Below are positions 33,464 to 42,311 of a stretch of DNA of 64,000 bases, in pieces. The position numbers and the translations under genes are program-made. The notes beneath the pieces are model-generated. The model did no database searches, was not told the origin of the DNA, and saw only the letters and a program-made list of their open reading frames with translations. The stretch is from Streptomyces sp. NBC_00663 (lineage in GTDB: Bacteria; Actinomycetota; Actinomycetes; Streptomycetales; Streptomycetaceae), in the NCBI RefSeq assembly GCF_036226885.1, contig NZ_CP109027.1, forward strand, positions 9,424,001 to 9,488,000, read 5' to 3'. Positions within the stretch are counted from its first letter, which is position 1. Every line of letters starts with the position of its first letter.

Positions 33464-34504
33464 TCACGCCGACTCGCGCACCACGAGTTCCGGCTCGAAG
33501 ACGACCGACGTCGCCTCGGTGTGTACGCCATGGATGTGCTCGTCGAGCAGACGGGCCATCCGAGCCGCCATCTCCTCTACCGGCTGGCGGACGGTGGTCA
33601 GTTGGGGCCGACAGGCGACGGCGACGCTGGAGTCGTCGAAGCCGACGACCGCCACGTCCTGAGGGACCCGGCGGCCACGTTCGCGCAGCACCTGGCACGC
33701 GCCCTGCGCCATGAGGTCGTTGGCCGCGAACACACCGTCCGTGTCGGGATGGCGCGCCAGCAGGTCGGACATGGCCGCGATGCCGCTGTCGAGAGTGAAG
33801 CCGCCCTCGGCTACGGGGACGTAGGGGCGGCCGTGCCGGGCGAGCGTGTCGCGGAAGCCGGCCAGGCGCTCCTGGCTCGCGGCGACATCTAAGGGGCCGC
33901 TGATCGTGGCGAGTTGGCGGCAGCCGCGCGCGAGCAGGTGCTCGGCGGCCATGCGTGCTCCGTCCCGGTGCGCCAGGTCGACATAGCTGAGCGGCACCGG
34001 ACGTGAGGGGCGGGCGAAGAGCACCGCGGAGAGCCGGGCGTCGGCGAGAAGGGCGGGCAACGGGTCGTCGGCGTGGGTGGAGACCACGAGGGCGCCGTCG
34101 GCACGCCCCTGCCGCAGATACGTCAGCACTTCCTGGCGGGCCTCGGCCGACTCGGCGAACATCAGCACCGGATGCAGGGAGCGGGGGCGCAGATAGCCGA
34201 CGACGCCTGCGACCACCCGTCCGAAGAAGGGGTCGGCGAACACACGGGCGGCGAAGGCGTGCTGGGCGGCGTCCGAGGTGTCTCCCGCGCCGGACACCAC
34301 CAGGGCCACGGTCTCGGCCCGCCGCGTCACCAGGGAACGGGCGGCCCGGTTCGGGGCGTATCCCGTCCGTTCGATGGCACGGCGGACCAGGTCCTGTATC
34401 TGCGGATCGACGTTACGGGTGCCGTTGACGACCCGGGACACGGTGGCCCGGGAGACACCGGCCTCCCGGGCGACGTCCTCCAACGTCGGGGCCCGTCTGC
34501 GCAT
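33464..34504 (-). CDS. LacI-family repressor of the DUF1996/glycosidase locus
   Basis: The 346-aa LacI-type regulator has helix-turn-helix LEDVAREAGVSRATVSRVVNG at residues 7-27, a hinge (APNRAARSLVT) and a periplasmic-binding-like sugar sensor ending TTVRQPVEEM and VVFEPELVVRES. The ATG at 34504 has no ribosome site, suggesting a leaderless message. A palindrome AGAGCGCTCT lies 35-44 bp upstream of its start, and an extended version sits at the promoter of the DUF1996 operon 3 kb away, so it probably represses itself and that operon. The inducing sugar is unknown. Confidence 0.93.
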   Translation of the reverse strand: MRRRAPTLEDVAREAGVSRATVSRVVNGTRNVDPQIQDLVRRAIERTGYAPNRAARSLVTRRAETVALVVSGAGDTSDAAQHAFAARVFADPFFGRVVAGVVGYLRPRSLHPVLMFAESAEARQEVLTYLRQGRADGALVVSTHADDPLPALLADARLSAVLFARPSRPVPLSYVDLAHRDGARMAAEHLLARGCRQLATISGPLDVAASQERLAGFRDTLARHGRPYVPVAEGGFTLDSGIAAMSDLLARHPDTDGVFAANDLMAQGACQVLRERGRRVPQDVAVVGFDDSSVAVACRPQLTTVRQPVEEMAARMARLLDEHIHGVHTEATSVVFEPELVVRESA

Positions 34505-34538
34505 GCTGGCACCCTAACGGACCGGCCGATCAAGCAAT

Positions 34539-34548
34539 AGAGCGCTCT
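34539..34548. promoter_or_regulatory. LacI-type operator core at the repressor gene
   Basis: The perfect 10-bp palindrome AGAGCGCTCT lies just upstream of the lacI-type gene and downstream of the glycosidase stop region. The same core is embedded in an 18-bp palindrome at 37538-37555. Shared cores at both promoters suggest autoregulation. Confidence 0.6.
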
Positions 34549-34566
34549 CCGGCGACGGGTCGAGGG

Positions 34567-36327
34567 TCAGGCGTAGACGCCGAACTCGTACAGTGAATAC
34601 CCCCAACCCGTGCCCCGCGCGGTGCCGTTGACCCGCACGTAGCGGCCCGCCCCGGTGACGTCGAAGTCGTCGATGCCGCCGTTGCCGTCGGACACGGTGT
34701 GCACGGTCCGCCAGTTCTGGCCGTCGTCGGAGGTCTGGATGGTGTACGCCTTCGCGTACGACGCCTCCCAGTACAGCTGGACGTGGCGGAACGTGGTGCG
34801 GGTGCCCAGGTCGACCTGAAGCCACTGGGGGTCGCTCCAGTCGCCGGCCCAGCGGGTGGCGGGGTTCGCGTCGACCGCGTTGGCGGCGGGGCAGGGGCAG
34901 TCGCCGTAACTCGCCTGGAACGACGAGGCGGTGGCCGGTCTGCCCTGGGCCAGGTTGGTGCCCGACGGCGCGGGTGGGACGACACGGATGGAGCGGGTCT
35001 CGACGCCAACGTTGCCGCGCCCGTCGGTCACCTTGACGTACATCTTCCACACCCCGGGGCGGTCGGGTGCGGTCACCTTCAGTCGGCCGCCGCCGAGATC
35101 GGTGAAGGGCAGCGAGGCCAGGTTCTTGCTCTGGTCGATGTACATGCTGTTGTCGAGGACCTCGTAGGAGACCGGGTCGCCGTCGGGGTCGGTGGCCTTC
35201 ACCGACAGCACGAGGTCGTGTCCGGCCGCCACCTTGCCCGCATCGCCCTCCACGGCCAGGTCGGAGATGACGGGCGGGGTGTTGTCGTGCGTGGTGTCGC
35301 CGCCGTAGGCCCTCTTCACCGCGTAGTACGACAGGCGTTTCTGGCCGGCGGGCAGCAGGTTGAACCAGATGCCGCCGAAGTCGTACTCGGTGCCGTAGTG
35401 GAACATCGTGGCGCCGAGCGCGACGCCCTGGTGCCCCGTGACACAGCCCCAGGCGCGGGTGTAGCCGTCGGCCTTGGCCCGGTCGGAGGGTTCGAGCGGG
35501 ACGCCGTTGGCGTCGTCGGGGACCTCCCACTCGCCGGCCGGTCCCGTCTCGGTGACGACGTAGGGCTTGGTGTAACCCCCCTGCTCCCAGGCGGGCTTGA
35601 TGTCGCAGGCCGCGTTGTAGGAGTTCACGGCGTACAGGTCGAGATCCGGGGCGTTCTTCTTGTAGTACGGCCACGCCCCCACCCAGGCGTCGGTGGAGGT
35701 GACGGGGTGGTCGGGGTCGACGGCGTGGATCTTCTTGGTGATGTCGTTGACGAGGGTGGTGTAGGCGTCGCGCTGCCGCTCCAACTCATCGCCGCTGTAG
35801 CAGTTCTGAAGGCCGAGGACGGACTCGTTGCCGACGTCCCACATGAGCACGCCGGGGTTGTCCTTGTACGTCTGGACCCAGTGGGGGAACTCGTCGAGCA
35901 TGTGGTTCTTGTACGCCGTATCGGTCACGTAGTTGACGCAGCCGCCGCTGCCGGGGCCGCCGCCGGGCTGGAGCCAGAAGCCGGCGACGACCTTGATGTC
36001 GTGGGCTGCCGCGGAGTCGAACAGGGCTTTGCTGGTGGCGTCGGTGCCCCAGGTGCGGATCGTGTTGACGCCCATGGAGTGCAGGTCCGGCATGTACTTC
36101 TCGGCGTCCGCGACGTTCGGGCCCCAGGTCAGGCCCTTGATCAGGTACGGCCGTCCGTCCACCGTCAGCTGCCAGGCGCCCTGGTTGCCGGTGACCTTGA
36201 CGACGCTGCCTGCGGCGTGGGCCTGGGCGGCGGGCACTGCGAGGAGGAAGCCGGCGGCCAGGGCGCCGGCGGTGAGGGGTGCCGCGGCGCGGCGGGTTCT
36301 GGAGCGGGTGCGGGTGCGTGGGGTCAT
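34567..36327 (-). CDS. Secreted clan-A glycoside hydrolase with C-terminal discoidin (F5/8 type C) domain
   Basis: The 586-aa exported enzyme has a twin-Arg-rich start, then a signal peptide ending AAQAHA (about residue 38). The catalytic domain (about 45-360) is a TIM barrel with WDVGNES, where E168 is the likely acid/base, and VVTETGP, where E260 is the likely nucleophile. This is the clan GH-A layout, nearest in feel to GH2/GH5/GH72-like enzymes. An Ig-like domain (370-450) and a discoidin sugar-binding domain (455-586, NLAQGRPATASS to GYSLYEFGVYA) follow. It starts 12 bp after the DUF1996 gene, so both are one operon under the 37.54-kb operator. Substrate unknown, probably a beta-glycan. 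Confidence 0.88.
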   Translation of the reverse strand: MTPRTRTRSRTRRAAAPLTAGALAAGFLLAVPAAQAHAAGSVVKVTGNQGAWQLTVDGRPYLIKGLTWGPNVADAEKYMPDLHSMGVNTIRTWGTDATSKALFDSAAAHDIKVVAGFWLQPGGGPGSGGCVNYVTDTAYKNHMLDEFPHWVQTYKDNPGVLMWDVGNESVLGLQNCYSGDELERQRDAYTTLVNDITKKIHAVDPDHPVTSTDAWVGAWPYYKKNAPDLDLYAVNSYNAACDIKPAWEQGGYTKPYVVTETGPAGEWEVPDDANGVPLEPSDRAKADGYTRAWGCVTGHQGVALGATMFHYGTEYDFGGIWFNLLPAGQKRLSYYAVKRAYGGDTTHDNTPPVISDLAVEGDAGKVAAGHDLVLSVKATDPDGDPVSYEVLDNSMYIDQSKNLASLPFTDLGGGRLKVTAPDRPGVWKMYVKVTDGRGNVGVETRSIRVVPPAPSGTNLAQGRPATASSFQASYGDCPCPAANAVDANPATRWAGDWSDPQWLQVDLGTRTTFRHVQLYWEASYAKAYTIQTSDDGQNWRTVHTVSDGNGGIDDFDVTGAGRYVRVNGTARGTGWGYSLYEFGVYA

Positions 36328-36339
36328 CGCTGGTGCTCC

Positions 36340-37434
36340 TCAGGGGAGTTGGTAGTGCTCGTCGAGTGCCGCGCCTGCCTCCGGGTGGGTCTGGTCGTAG
36401 CCGCGCGCGTCGCATTGCAGCCCGCCGACGACGCAGTGGTCGACCAGCGCTTTGAGCGTGGGCGAGTCCCAGGCGTTGAAGAAGTCGTAGTGGAAGGTGT
36501 GGCCCGCTCCGCTGGCCAGGCGCACCTTGGACATGTCGCCGTTGACCGGGAAGGCCATCTTGAACTCGATCATCGGCAGGGCGACCGGGTGGTCGGCCGG
36601 GCAGATGTTGTCGTTCGTGCCGGGCTTGACCACGGGGTAGGCCATGTGGCTCTTGTGGTCGGGGGTGTCGAGGTACGTGCCGTCCCAGCAACTGGGCGCC
36701 TGGAAGCGGATGTTGAGCTGGACGTCGGCGCGGTCGGGGCAGGTCGCCGGGAACTCGGTGTTGAAGAAGCTGTCTCCGCACTCCCAGCCCTCGACGAAAC
36801 CGGGGTGGTGGCGGAACTCGTCGGGGCTCTGCATCGGGCTGCCGACGACGAACCGCAGGCCCTTGGGGAAGGGGCGCACGCTGGTGTAGTCGGTGATGCC
36901 CGCCTTGTAGTAGATCACCTGCGGCCCCACCGGGAGGATCTGCCGGTCGCCGTTGTAGAGGGTGGGCATCCAGTAGCCGGACCGGTCGCCCGGCGCCTTG
37001 CAGGTGGTGGTGCCGGTCTCCAGTGAGTGCGTGGTGCTGTAGGCGTCGGTCGTGGTGTTGCCCATGAAGGTGTGGTCGTGGGAGGTGCCGGGCTGCTGCG
37101 GGTAGACGATGGGGTCGTCGGGCCGGGTGTGGGTGACCGAGCAGTTGGCCTGGAACTCGTGGAAGTAGCGGTGGGGCGGGTTCTGCGTGGACGGTGTCAC
37201 GCCGGTGACCGGCGGGTTCACGGGAATGTAGCCGTCGCCGTCCGGGTCCTCAGGTGAGGTGGCGACGGACGCGGCCATCGCGTGCCCGGAGTGGGTGGCC
37301 GCGAACGCCTGGGCGGCCGAACTGTGCGGTGCGGGCGGGCCGGAGCTGACGGCGACGCCGCCCAGTCCGAGCGAGGTCAGCAGGAGCGCGCCGGTGATCA
37401 GCGTGGCTGACAGGCCTTTCGATCTCCGTGACAT
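36340..37434 (-). CDS. Secreted DUF1996-domain protein
   Basis: The 364-aa exported protein has a signal peptide (about 1-40, ATLITGALLLTSLGLGG core) and a His- and Cys-rich DUF1996 domain. Recognisable family blocks are FHEFQANCSVTHT, DPIVYPQQPGTSHDHTFMGN, SGYWMPTLYNG and GDSFFNTEFPATCPD. DUF1996 proteins occur in fungi and actinomycetes beside carbohydrate-active enzymes, and no reaction is established. It is the first gene of a two-gene operon with a glycosidase, and its promoter carries an 18-bp LacI-type palindrome 104 bp upstream, so it is probably sugar-inducible. Confidence 0.9.
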   Translation of the reverse strand: MSRRSKGLSATLITGALLLTSLGLGGVAVSSGPPAPHSSAAQAFAATHSGHAMAASVATSPEDPDGDGYIPVNPPVTGVTPSTQNPPHRYFHEFQANCSVTHTRPDDPIVYPQQPGTSHDHTFMGNTTTDAYSTTHSLETGTTTCKAPGDRSGYWMPTLYNGDRQILPVGPQVIYYKAGITDYTSVRPFPKGLRFVVGSPMQSPDEFRHHPGFVEGWECGDSFFNTEFPATCPDRADVQLNIRFQAPSCWDGTYLDTPDHKSHMAYPVVKPGTNDNICPADHPVALPMIEFKMAFPVNGDMSKVRLASGAGHTFHYDFFNAWDSPTLKALVDHCVVGGLQCDARGYDQTHPEAGAALDEHYQLP

Positions 37435-37537
37435 GGAGACCTCCTCCTGTGCTGTGGGGGTCTGGAAGCTGTGGGGGTCTGGAACAGATGCCGGGCGCCA
37501 TGGCGCGGCTCGGCGTCAGGGAGCGCCGGATCGCATA

Positions 37538-37555
37538 CGGGAGAGCGCTCTCCCG
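37538..37555. promoter_or_regulatory. 18-bp LacI-type operator between divergent carbohydrate genes
   Basis: CGGGAGAGCGCTCTCCCG is a perfect palindrome containing the AGAGCGCTCT core also found at the nearby lacI-type gene. It lies between the minus-strand DUF1996 operon and the plus-strand discoidin/beta-helix gene and could control both. Confidence 0.7.
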
Positions 37556-37771
37556 CCGAGGAGTGTTGAGGGCATGTCATCAAGGTGTCAAGGGATCCGG
37601 CAGAAGCGGACCCGGAAAGATTTCAACTTCCGAAGACTTGCCGAGAGTTGTGACTCATCAGTTAAATCAAGACGTGAACTAAGCGTCGGGGTGCAGCCCT
37701 TGGCGTGCTGATCCGCCTGCACGTCGGCGGCTCCCCGTGTTCCCTTCCCCACCACACCCGCAGGGACCTCC

Positions 37772-40309
37772 ATGAGACTCAGATCCATGGGCGTCGTGCT
37801 CGCCGCCATGGCAGCGCTGCTCGCCCTCCCCGCCGCCCACTCGGCCGGCGCGGCCGAACTCCCGCTCTCCCAAGGCAAGACGGCGACGTCCTCCTCCGAC
37901 GAGAACGCAGGCACCCTGGCAGCCGCCGCCGTCGACGGCAACACCGCCACCCGCTGGTCGTCGGCCGCCACCGACACCCAGTGGCTCCAGGTCGACCTGG
38001 GCGCCACCGCCACGCTCTCGAAGGTCGTCCTCACCTGGGAGGCGGCCTACGGCAAGGACTACAAGATCCAGGCCTCCGCCGACGGCAGCACCTGGACCGA
38101 CCTGACCTCCGTCACCGGCGGCGACGGCGGCACCGACACCCTCGACGTCTCCGGACAGGGCCGCTACGTCAGGATGTACGGCGTCCACCGGGCCACCCCA
38201 TGGGGCTACTCGCTCTGGGAGTTCCAGGTCTTCGGCACCAACGGCACCGACACGTCATCCTGCGACGCGGCGAACGCCGCGAAGGGCAGGTCCGCCTCGG
38301 CCTCCTCCACGGAGAACGCCGGCACCCCCGCCTCCGCCGCCTTCGACGGCGACACCGGCACCCGCTGGTCCAGCCAGGCCTCCGACCCGCAGTGGGTGCG
38401 GGTCGACCTCGGCTCGGTCAAGGACCTGTGCAAGATCGACCTGACCTGGGAGGCCGCCTACGCCAAGGAGTTCCAGATCCAGGCCTCCTCCGACGGCCAG
38501 AACTGGAGCACCCTCAAGAGCGTCACCGGCGCGAACGGCGGCACGGCCTCCTACGACGTCACCGGCTCCGGCCGCTACGTCCGTATCAACGGCACCGTCC
38601 GCGCCACGGGTTACGGCTACTCCCTGTGGGAAGTCGCCGTCCACACCACAACCGGCGGCGTTCCCCCGGTCCAGGGCGGCGGCGACCTCGGGCCGAACGT
38701 CATCGTCGTGGACCCCAACACCCCGGGCCTCCAGCAGAAGTTCGACGCCGTCTTCGCCCAGCAGGAGTCCAGCCAGTTCGGCTCCGGTCGCTACCAGTTC
38801 CTGCTCAAGCCCGGGACCTACAACGGCATCAACGCCCAACTCGGCTTCTACACCTCGATCTCGGGACTCGGCCTCAACCCCGACGACACCCAGATCAACG
38901 GTGACATCACCGTCGACGCCGGCTGGTTCAACGGCAACGCCACCCAGAACTTCTGGCGCTCGGCGGAGAACCTCGCCATCACACCGTCCAACGGCACCGA
39001 CCGCTGGGCCGTCGCCCAGGCCGCGCCCTTCCGCCGTATCCATGTCAAGGGCGGCCTCAACCTGGCCCCGAACGGCTACGGTTGGGCCTCCGGAGGCTAC
39101 ATCGCCGACTCGAAGATCGACGGCACCGTGGGCCCCTACTCCCAGCAGCAGTGGTACACCCGCGACAGCTCCGTCGGCGGCTGGACCAACGGCGTGTGGA
39201 ACATGACCTTCACCGGAGTGCAGGGCGCCCCGGCGACCAACTTCGACTCAGGCCCGTACACCACCCTCGACACCACACCCGTCTCCCGCGAGAAGCCCTT
39301 CCTCTACCTCGACGGCAGCACCTACAAGGTGTTCGTGCCCGCCAAGCGCACCAACGCACGCGGCGTGTCCTGGCCGGCGAACGCCGGCACCTCCCTTCCG
39401 CTCGACCAGTTCTACGTCGTCAAGCCCGGCGCCACCGCCGCCACCATCAACCAGGCACTCGCCCAGGGCCTCAACCTCCTGTTCACGCCCGGCGTTTACC
39501 ACCTCGACCAGACCCTCGACGTCACCCGCGCCGACACCGTCGTGCTCGGACTGGGACTGGCCACGCTCGTGCCGGACAACGGCATCGACGCCATGCACGT
39601 GGCCGACGTCGACGGTGTGCGCCTCGCCGGCTTCCTCATCGACGCGGGCCCCGTCAACTCCGACACCCTCCTCCAGATCGGCCAGCCCGGCGCCGGCGCC
39701 GACCACTCCGCCGACCCGACCACCGTCCAGGACGTGTTCGTCCGCATCGGCGGAGCCGGACCCGGCCTCGCCACCAACTCCGTCGTCGTCAACAGCGACG
39801 ACGTGGTCATCGACCACACCTGGCTGTGGCGCGCCGACCACGGCACCGGCGTCGGCTGGGACACCAACCGCGCCGACTACGGCCTGCGCGTCAACGGCGA
39901 CGACGTCCTGGCCACGGGCCTGTTCGTGGAGCACTTCAACAAGTACGACGTCCTGTGGAACGGCGAACGCGGCCGCACGATCTTCTTCCAGAACGAGAAG
40001 GCCTACGACGCCCCGAACGCCGCCGCCATCACCCATGACGGCATCGTCGGCTACGCCGCCTACAAGGTCGCCGACACCGTGACCCAGCACGAGGCGTGGG
40101 GACTCGGCAGCTACTGCAACTACACCTCCGACCCGACCATCGTCCAGACACACGGCTTCCAGGTCCCGGTCACCGCCGGGGTGAAGCTGCACGACGTGCT
40201 GGTGATCTCCCTCGGCGGCAAGGGCCAGTACGCCCACGTCGTCAACAATACCGGCGCACCGACCTCGGGGACGGACACCGTGCCGTCGAAGCTGACGTCG
40301 TTCCCGTGA
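37772..40309 (+). CDS. Secreted protein with two discoidin domains and a beta-helix domain
   Basis: The 845-aa exported protein has a signal peptide (1-28, ending AGAAE) and two F5/8 type C domains (about 30-155 and 168-290) that differ in sequence but share TRWSS, QVDLG/RVDLG and YGYSLWE-type motifs. They are followed by a right-handed beta-helix domain (about 305-845, LLKPGTYNGINAQLGFYTS, GGYIADSKIDG, VVVNSDDVVIDHTWLW). Related actinobacterial proteins are often named adenylyl cyclase, which nothing here supports; a polysaccharide lyase or GH55-like hydrolase is more plausible. It is divergent from the DUF1996 operon and may share its operator. A strong hairpin follows the stop. Confidence 0.82.
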   Translation: MRLRSMGVVLAAMAALLALPAAHSAGAAELPLSQGKTATSSSDENAGTLAAAAVDGNTATRWSSAATDTQWLQVDLGATATLSKVVLTWEAAYGKDYKIQASADGSTWTDLTSVTGGDGGTDTLDVSGQGRYVRMYGVHRATPWGYSLWEFQVFGTNGTDTSSCDAANAAKGRSASASSTENAGTPASAAFDGDTGTRWSSQASDPQWVRVDLGSVKDLCKIDLTWEAAYAKEFQIQASSDGQNWSTLKSVTGANGGTASYDVTGSGRYVRINGTVRATGYGYSLWEVAVHTTTGGVPPVQGGGDLGPNVIVVDPNTPGLQQKFDAVFAQQESSQFGSGRYQFLLKPGTYNGINAQLGFYTSISGLGLNPDDTQINGDITVDAGWFNGNATQNFWRSAENLAITPSNGTDRWAVAQAAPFRRIHVKGGLNLAPNGYGWASGGYIADSKIDGTVGPYSQQQWYTRDSSVGGWTNGVWNMTFTGVQGAPATNFDSGPYTTLDTTPVSREKPFLYLDGSTYKVFVPAKRTNARGVSWPANAGTSLPLDQFYVVKPGATAATINQALAQGLNLLFTPGVYHLDQTLDVTRADTVVLGLGLATLVPDNGIDAMHVADVDGVRLAGFLIDAGPVNSDTLLQIGQPGAGADHSADPTTVQDVFVRIGGAGPGLATNSVVVNSDDVVIDHTWLWRADHGTGVGWDTNRADYGLRVNGDDVLATGLFVEHFNKYDVLWNGERGRTIFFQNEKAYDAPNAAAITHDGIVGYAAYKVADTVTQHEAWGLGSYCNYTSDPTIVQTHGFQVPVTAGVKLHDVLVISLGGKGQYAHVVNNTGAPTSGTDTVPSKLTSFP

Positions 40310-40361
40310 CCGGCGCAACGGGCGACGCCTCGCGCCCCTGACCGTCCGCCGGGACCCGGAC

Positions 40362-40388
40362 CCGGGACCCACGAGCCGTGGGTCCCGG
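40362..40388. terminator. 12-bp stem hairpin after the beta-helix gene
   Basis: Arms CCGGGACCCACG and CGTGGGTCCCGG are exact complements with a 3-nt loop. It sits 50 bp after the stop and could also serve the short convergent frame ending at 40427. Confidence 0.7.
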
Positions 40389-40426
40389 CGGACGCTCCAC
40401 GGTGAAGTGGGGACAGTCGGCGGGCC

Positions 40427-40603
40427 TCAGCGTGGACGGTCGCGGAAAGCCTGGGCCGCCCAGGCCACGACGGCGAACCAGCACAGCAGGACCGCGGCGG
40501 GCGTCGGAGCGAGAACCCGGGGATCGCTTTCCACACTCATCAGGTCGACGGCACTGCCGGACAGGTAGAAGGTGACGGCGGCGAGTATCACCGTCATGGT
40601 CAC
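40427..40603 (-). CDS. Possible two-span small membrane protein
   Basis: The short frame gives about 58 residues with two convincing hydrophobic helices (MTVILAAVTFYLSGSAVDLM and PAAVLLCWFAVVAWAAQAF) and a basic end (RDRPR). A GTG at 40603 has a GGCGG box close by, but the frame is open further upstream with Arg-rich sequence, so the true start is unclear. It may be an orphan small membrane protein or the tail of a decayed one. The rest of 40604-40881 shows nothing I can support. Confidence 0.35.
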   Translation of the reverse strand: MTMTVILAAVTFYLSGSAVDLMSVESDPRVLAPTPAAVLLCWFAVVAWAAQAFRDRPR

Positions 40604-40881
40604 GTCCGCCGCCCATGCGCCCGCCTTGGCGAACCGACGTCTGCGGGCCCAACGGAGTGCGACAGCTCCAGAGTTGGGTGGGCGTGCGGTCGATCGGCCC
40701 GATGAAGCGGCGGGGCCCGCGACGGCGCGGAGGCGGTGTAGGCGGCCGGTCGGGCCCCGGTGCCTCCTGGCCTTGCGGTCACCAGTCCGTGCACCCCGAG
40801 CAGCGCACGACCTCACCAACTGCCGTGGCGCTCGGCTGTATACGGGTGGTGGTGATGGTTGCGCTGCCATGCCTCAGGAGG

Positions 40882-41934
40882 TCACCGGCTGGTGCGCGCA
40901 ACGAATGCCGTACGTCCTTCCCCCGGGTTGTCGCCGAGCCGCGCACGGACCCGTGCGATCCGGCAGCGGATTGCCAGGTCCGAGAGGCTCTCGATGAAAT
41001 AGCGGTCGGCCAGGACGGAGCCCGGCGGATGGACCTCCCGCGCGCTCATCCACTCCATCAGCACTCCGGCGGCGGCCCGGGCCTGCCACGTCTGATCCAT
41101 CGGAGCGCGTGTTTGACGACCGTCGGTTGCCCTGGTCCACATCTGGTCGCTGCTGTCGCACACGTCCCTGCGCAGGGCCGCTAGGTCCTCAAGGGTGATC
41201 CGCGCCAGCTTGTCGACCCGTTCTTCGGGCGATGTCCTCTCCTGGCGGGCCATCTGAGAGGCATGGCAAGGGGCCGCGTAGTCCCATACCGCGAGGCAGT
41301 CCTCATCGACCTCGCAGTCGAGGTGCAGGGCCGCTGCCAGGTCGGCCATGAACACCCGGTCCCACTCGGGCAGTTCCCGCATCTCCAGACCGACCAGCAC
41401 CCCCAGCAGCCGCGCGTCCACCTCATCGCGCGTCGCCTGGGCGAGGTCAGGCAGACGACGGAGGTTGCTGCGCATCTGGCACATGGCCCTGCCGTTCTCG
41501 GCCAATGAGATCGTGGCTTTGGCCTCGGCCTCCTCGTATGCGCTGTCCATCTCGGCAGCCCAGTCCGGCGGAACCTGTGCCTGAACCTGCCCCACGTGCT
41601 CCTCGCGCCGCAGACGGCGTTGGAAATAGGCGCGCGCCAGGGCGGTCTTGAGCGCGATCTCCGGGACTCCGGCTCCGGAGAAGAAGGCGAGCAGGGCCAC
41701 ATCGTCGTAGGAGCGTCCGGGGCCCGCATGCCGCGCCAGAGCGCAGACCAGTTCGCCCGTGCCCTCCGGATAGACCGCTTCGCTCCCTCCATGACCTGTG
41801 CGGCGCACAATAGGGCGCGGGATCAGTCCGTGACGGCGCCAGCGTTCCAGTTGGCCGGCGCTGACCGGGAAACCGGACTGCGCTGCCAGGGCCATGAGCG
41901 CGCGGTCAGCTCGGCTCGGTGCAGTTCTTGGCAT
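40882..41934 (-). CDS. Hypothetical protein with MerR-like N-terminal helix-turn-helix
   Basis: The 350-aa, mostly helical protein has an N-terminus (FPVSAGQLERWRRHGLIPRPI) that reads like a MerR-type winged helix, followed by YDDVALLAFFSGAGVPEIALK. The remaining 250 residues are helical with no recognised domain (DEVDARLLGVLVGLEMREL, RITLEDLAALRRDVCDSSDQ). It may be a DNA-binding regulator. The ATG at 41934 lacks a ribosome site, so a leaderless message is possible. There are no obvious partner genes. Confidence 0.75.
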   Translation of the reverse strand: MPRTAPSRADRALMALAAQSGFPVSAGQLERWRRHGLIPRPIVRRTGHGGSEAVYPEGTGELVCALARHAGPGRSYDDVALLAFFSGAGVPEIALKTALARAYFQRRLRREEHVGQVQAQVPPDWAAEMDSAYEEAEAKATISLAENGRAMCQMRSNLRRLPDLAQATRDEVDARLLGVLVGLEMRELPEWDRVFMADLAAALHLDCEVDEDCLAVWDYAAPCHASQMARQERTSPEERVDKLARITLEDLAALRRDVCDSSDQMWTRATDGRQTRAPMDQTWQARAAAGVLMEWMSAREVHPPGSVLADRYFIESLSDLAIRCRIARVRARLGDNPGEGRTAFVARTSR

Positions 41935-42311
41935 GAGGTGACGCTAGCCAGAAGACGCATACGTTCCGGTGCCGGAGCTGCGGGGGTCGGCACTGTCGTC
42001 AGGTACGGCCTTTGCGCGCAATGAGCGCGACTGTGGCTCGGGCTGGGGTTGTCCGGCAGTTCCGAAGTCTCGGGAAGAGCCCGGGATCTTCTGGGGTACT
42101 GGCGGGGGCTTTCGTTCGCTGGGCTACGCTGCGCTGCATGACTACCGGGACGGCATTGCGCCACACACGGATTGGCGACCCGGCGCTCCTCTGAGTGCCG
42201 TACGGGCCGGTGCCGGCCCGCTGTTGGATCGAGGGTCTGGCGCCGCTGCGCGGGCCCCGCCTCCTGTCGTGATGATCACAGCACGACACGTCAACCACGA
42301 CAGGAGAACTC

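Noticed and set aside
34699..37026. 775-codon plus-strand frame opposite the glycosidase and DUF1996 genes
   Set aside because: Composition is typical of an antisense shadow; both minus-strand genes have signal peptides, active-site motifs and start sites.
37772..40309. Naming the beta-helix protein an adenylyl cyclase
   Set aside because: No class III cyclase metal motif is present; it is a secreted discoidin/beta-helix protein. The cyclase-like sequence in this window is at 22.1-23.9 kb.
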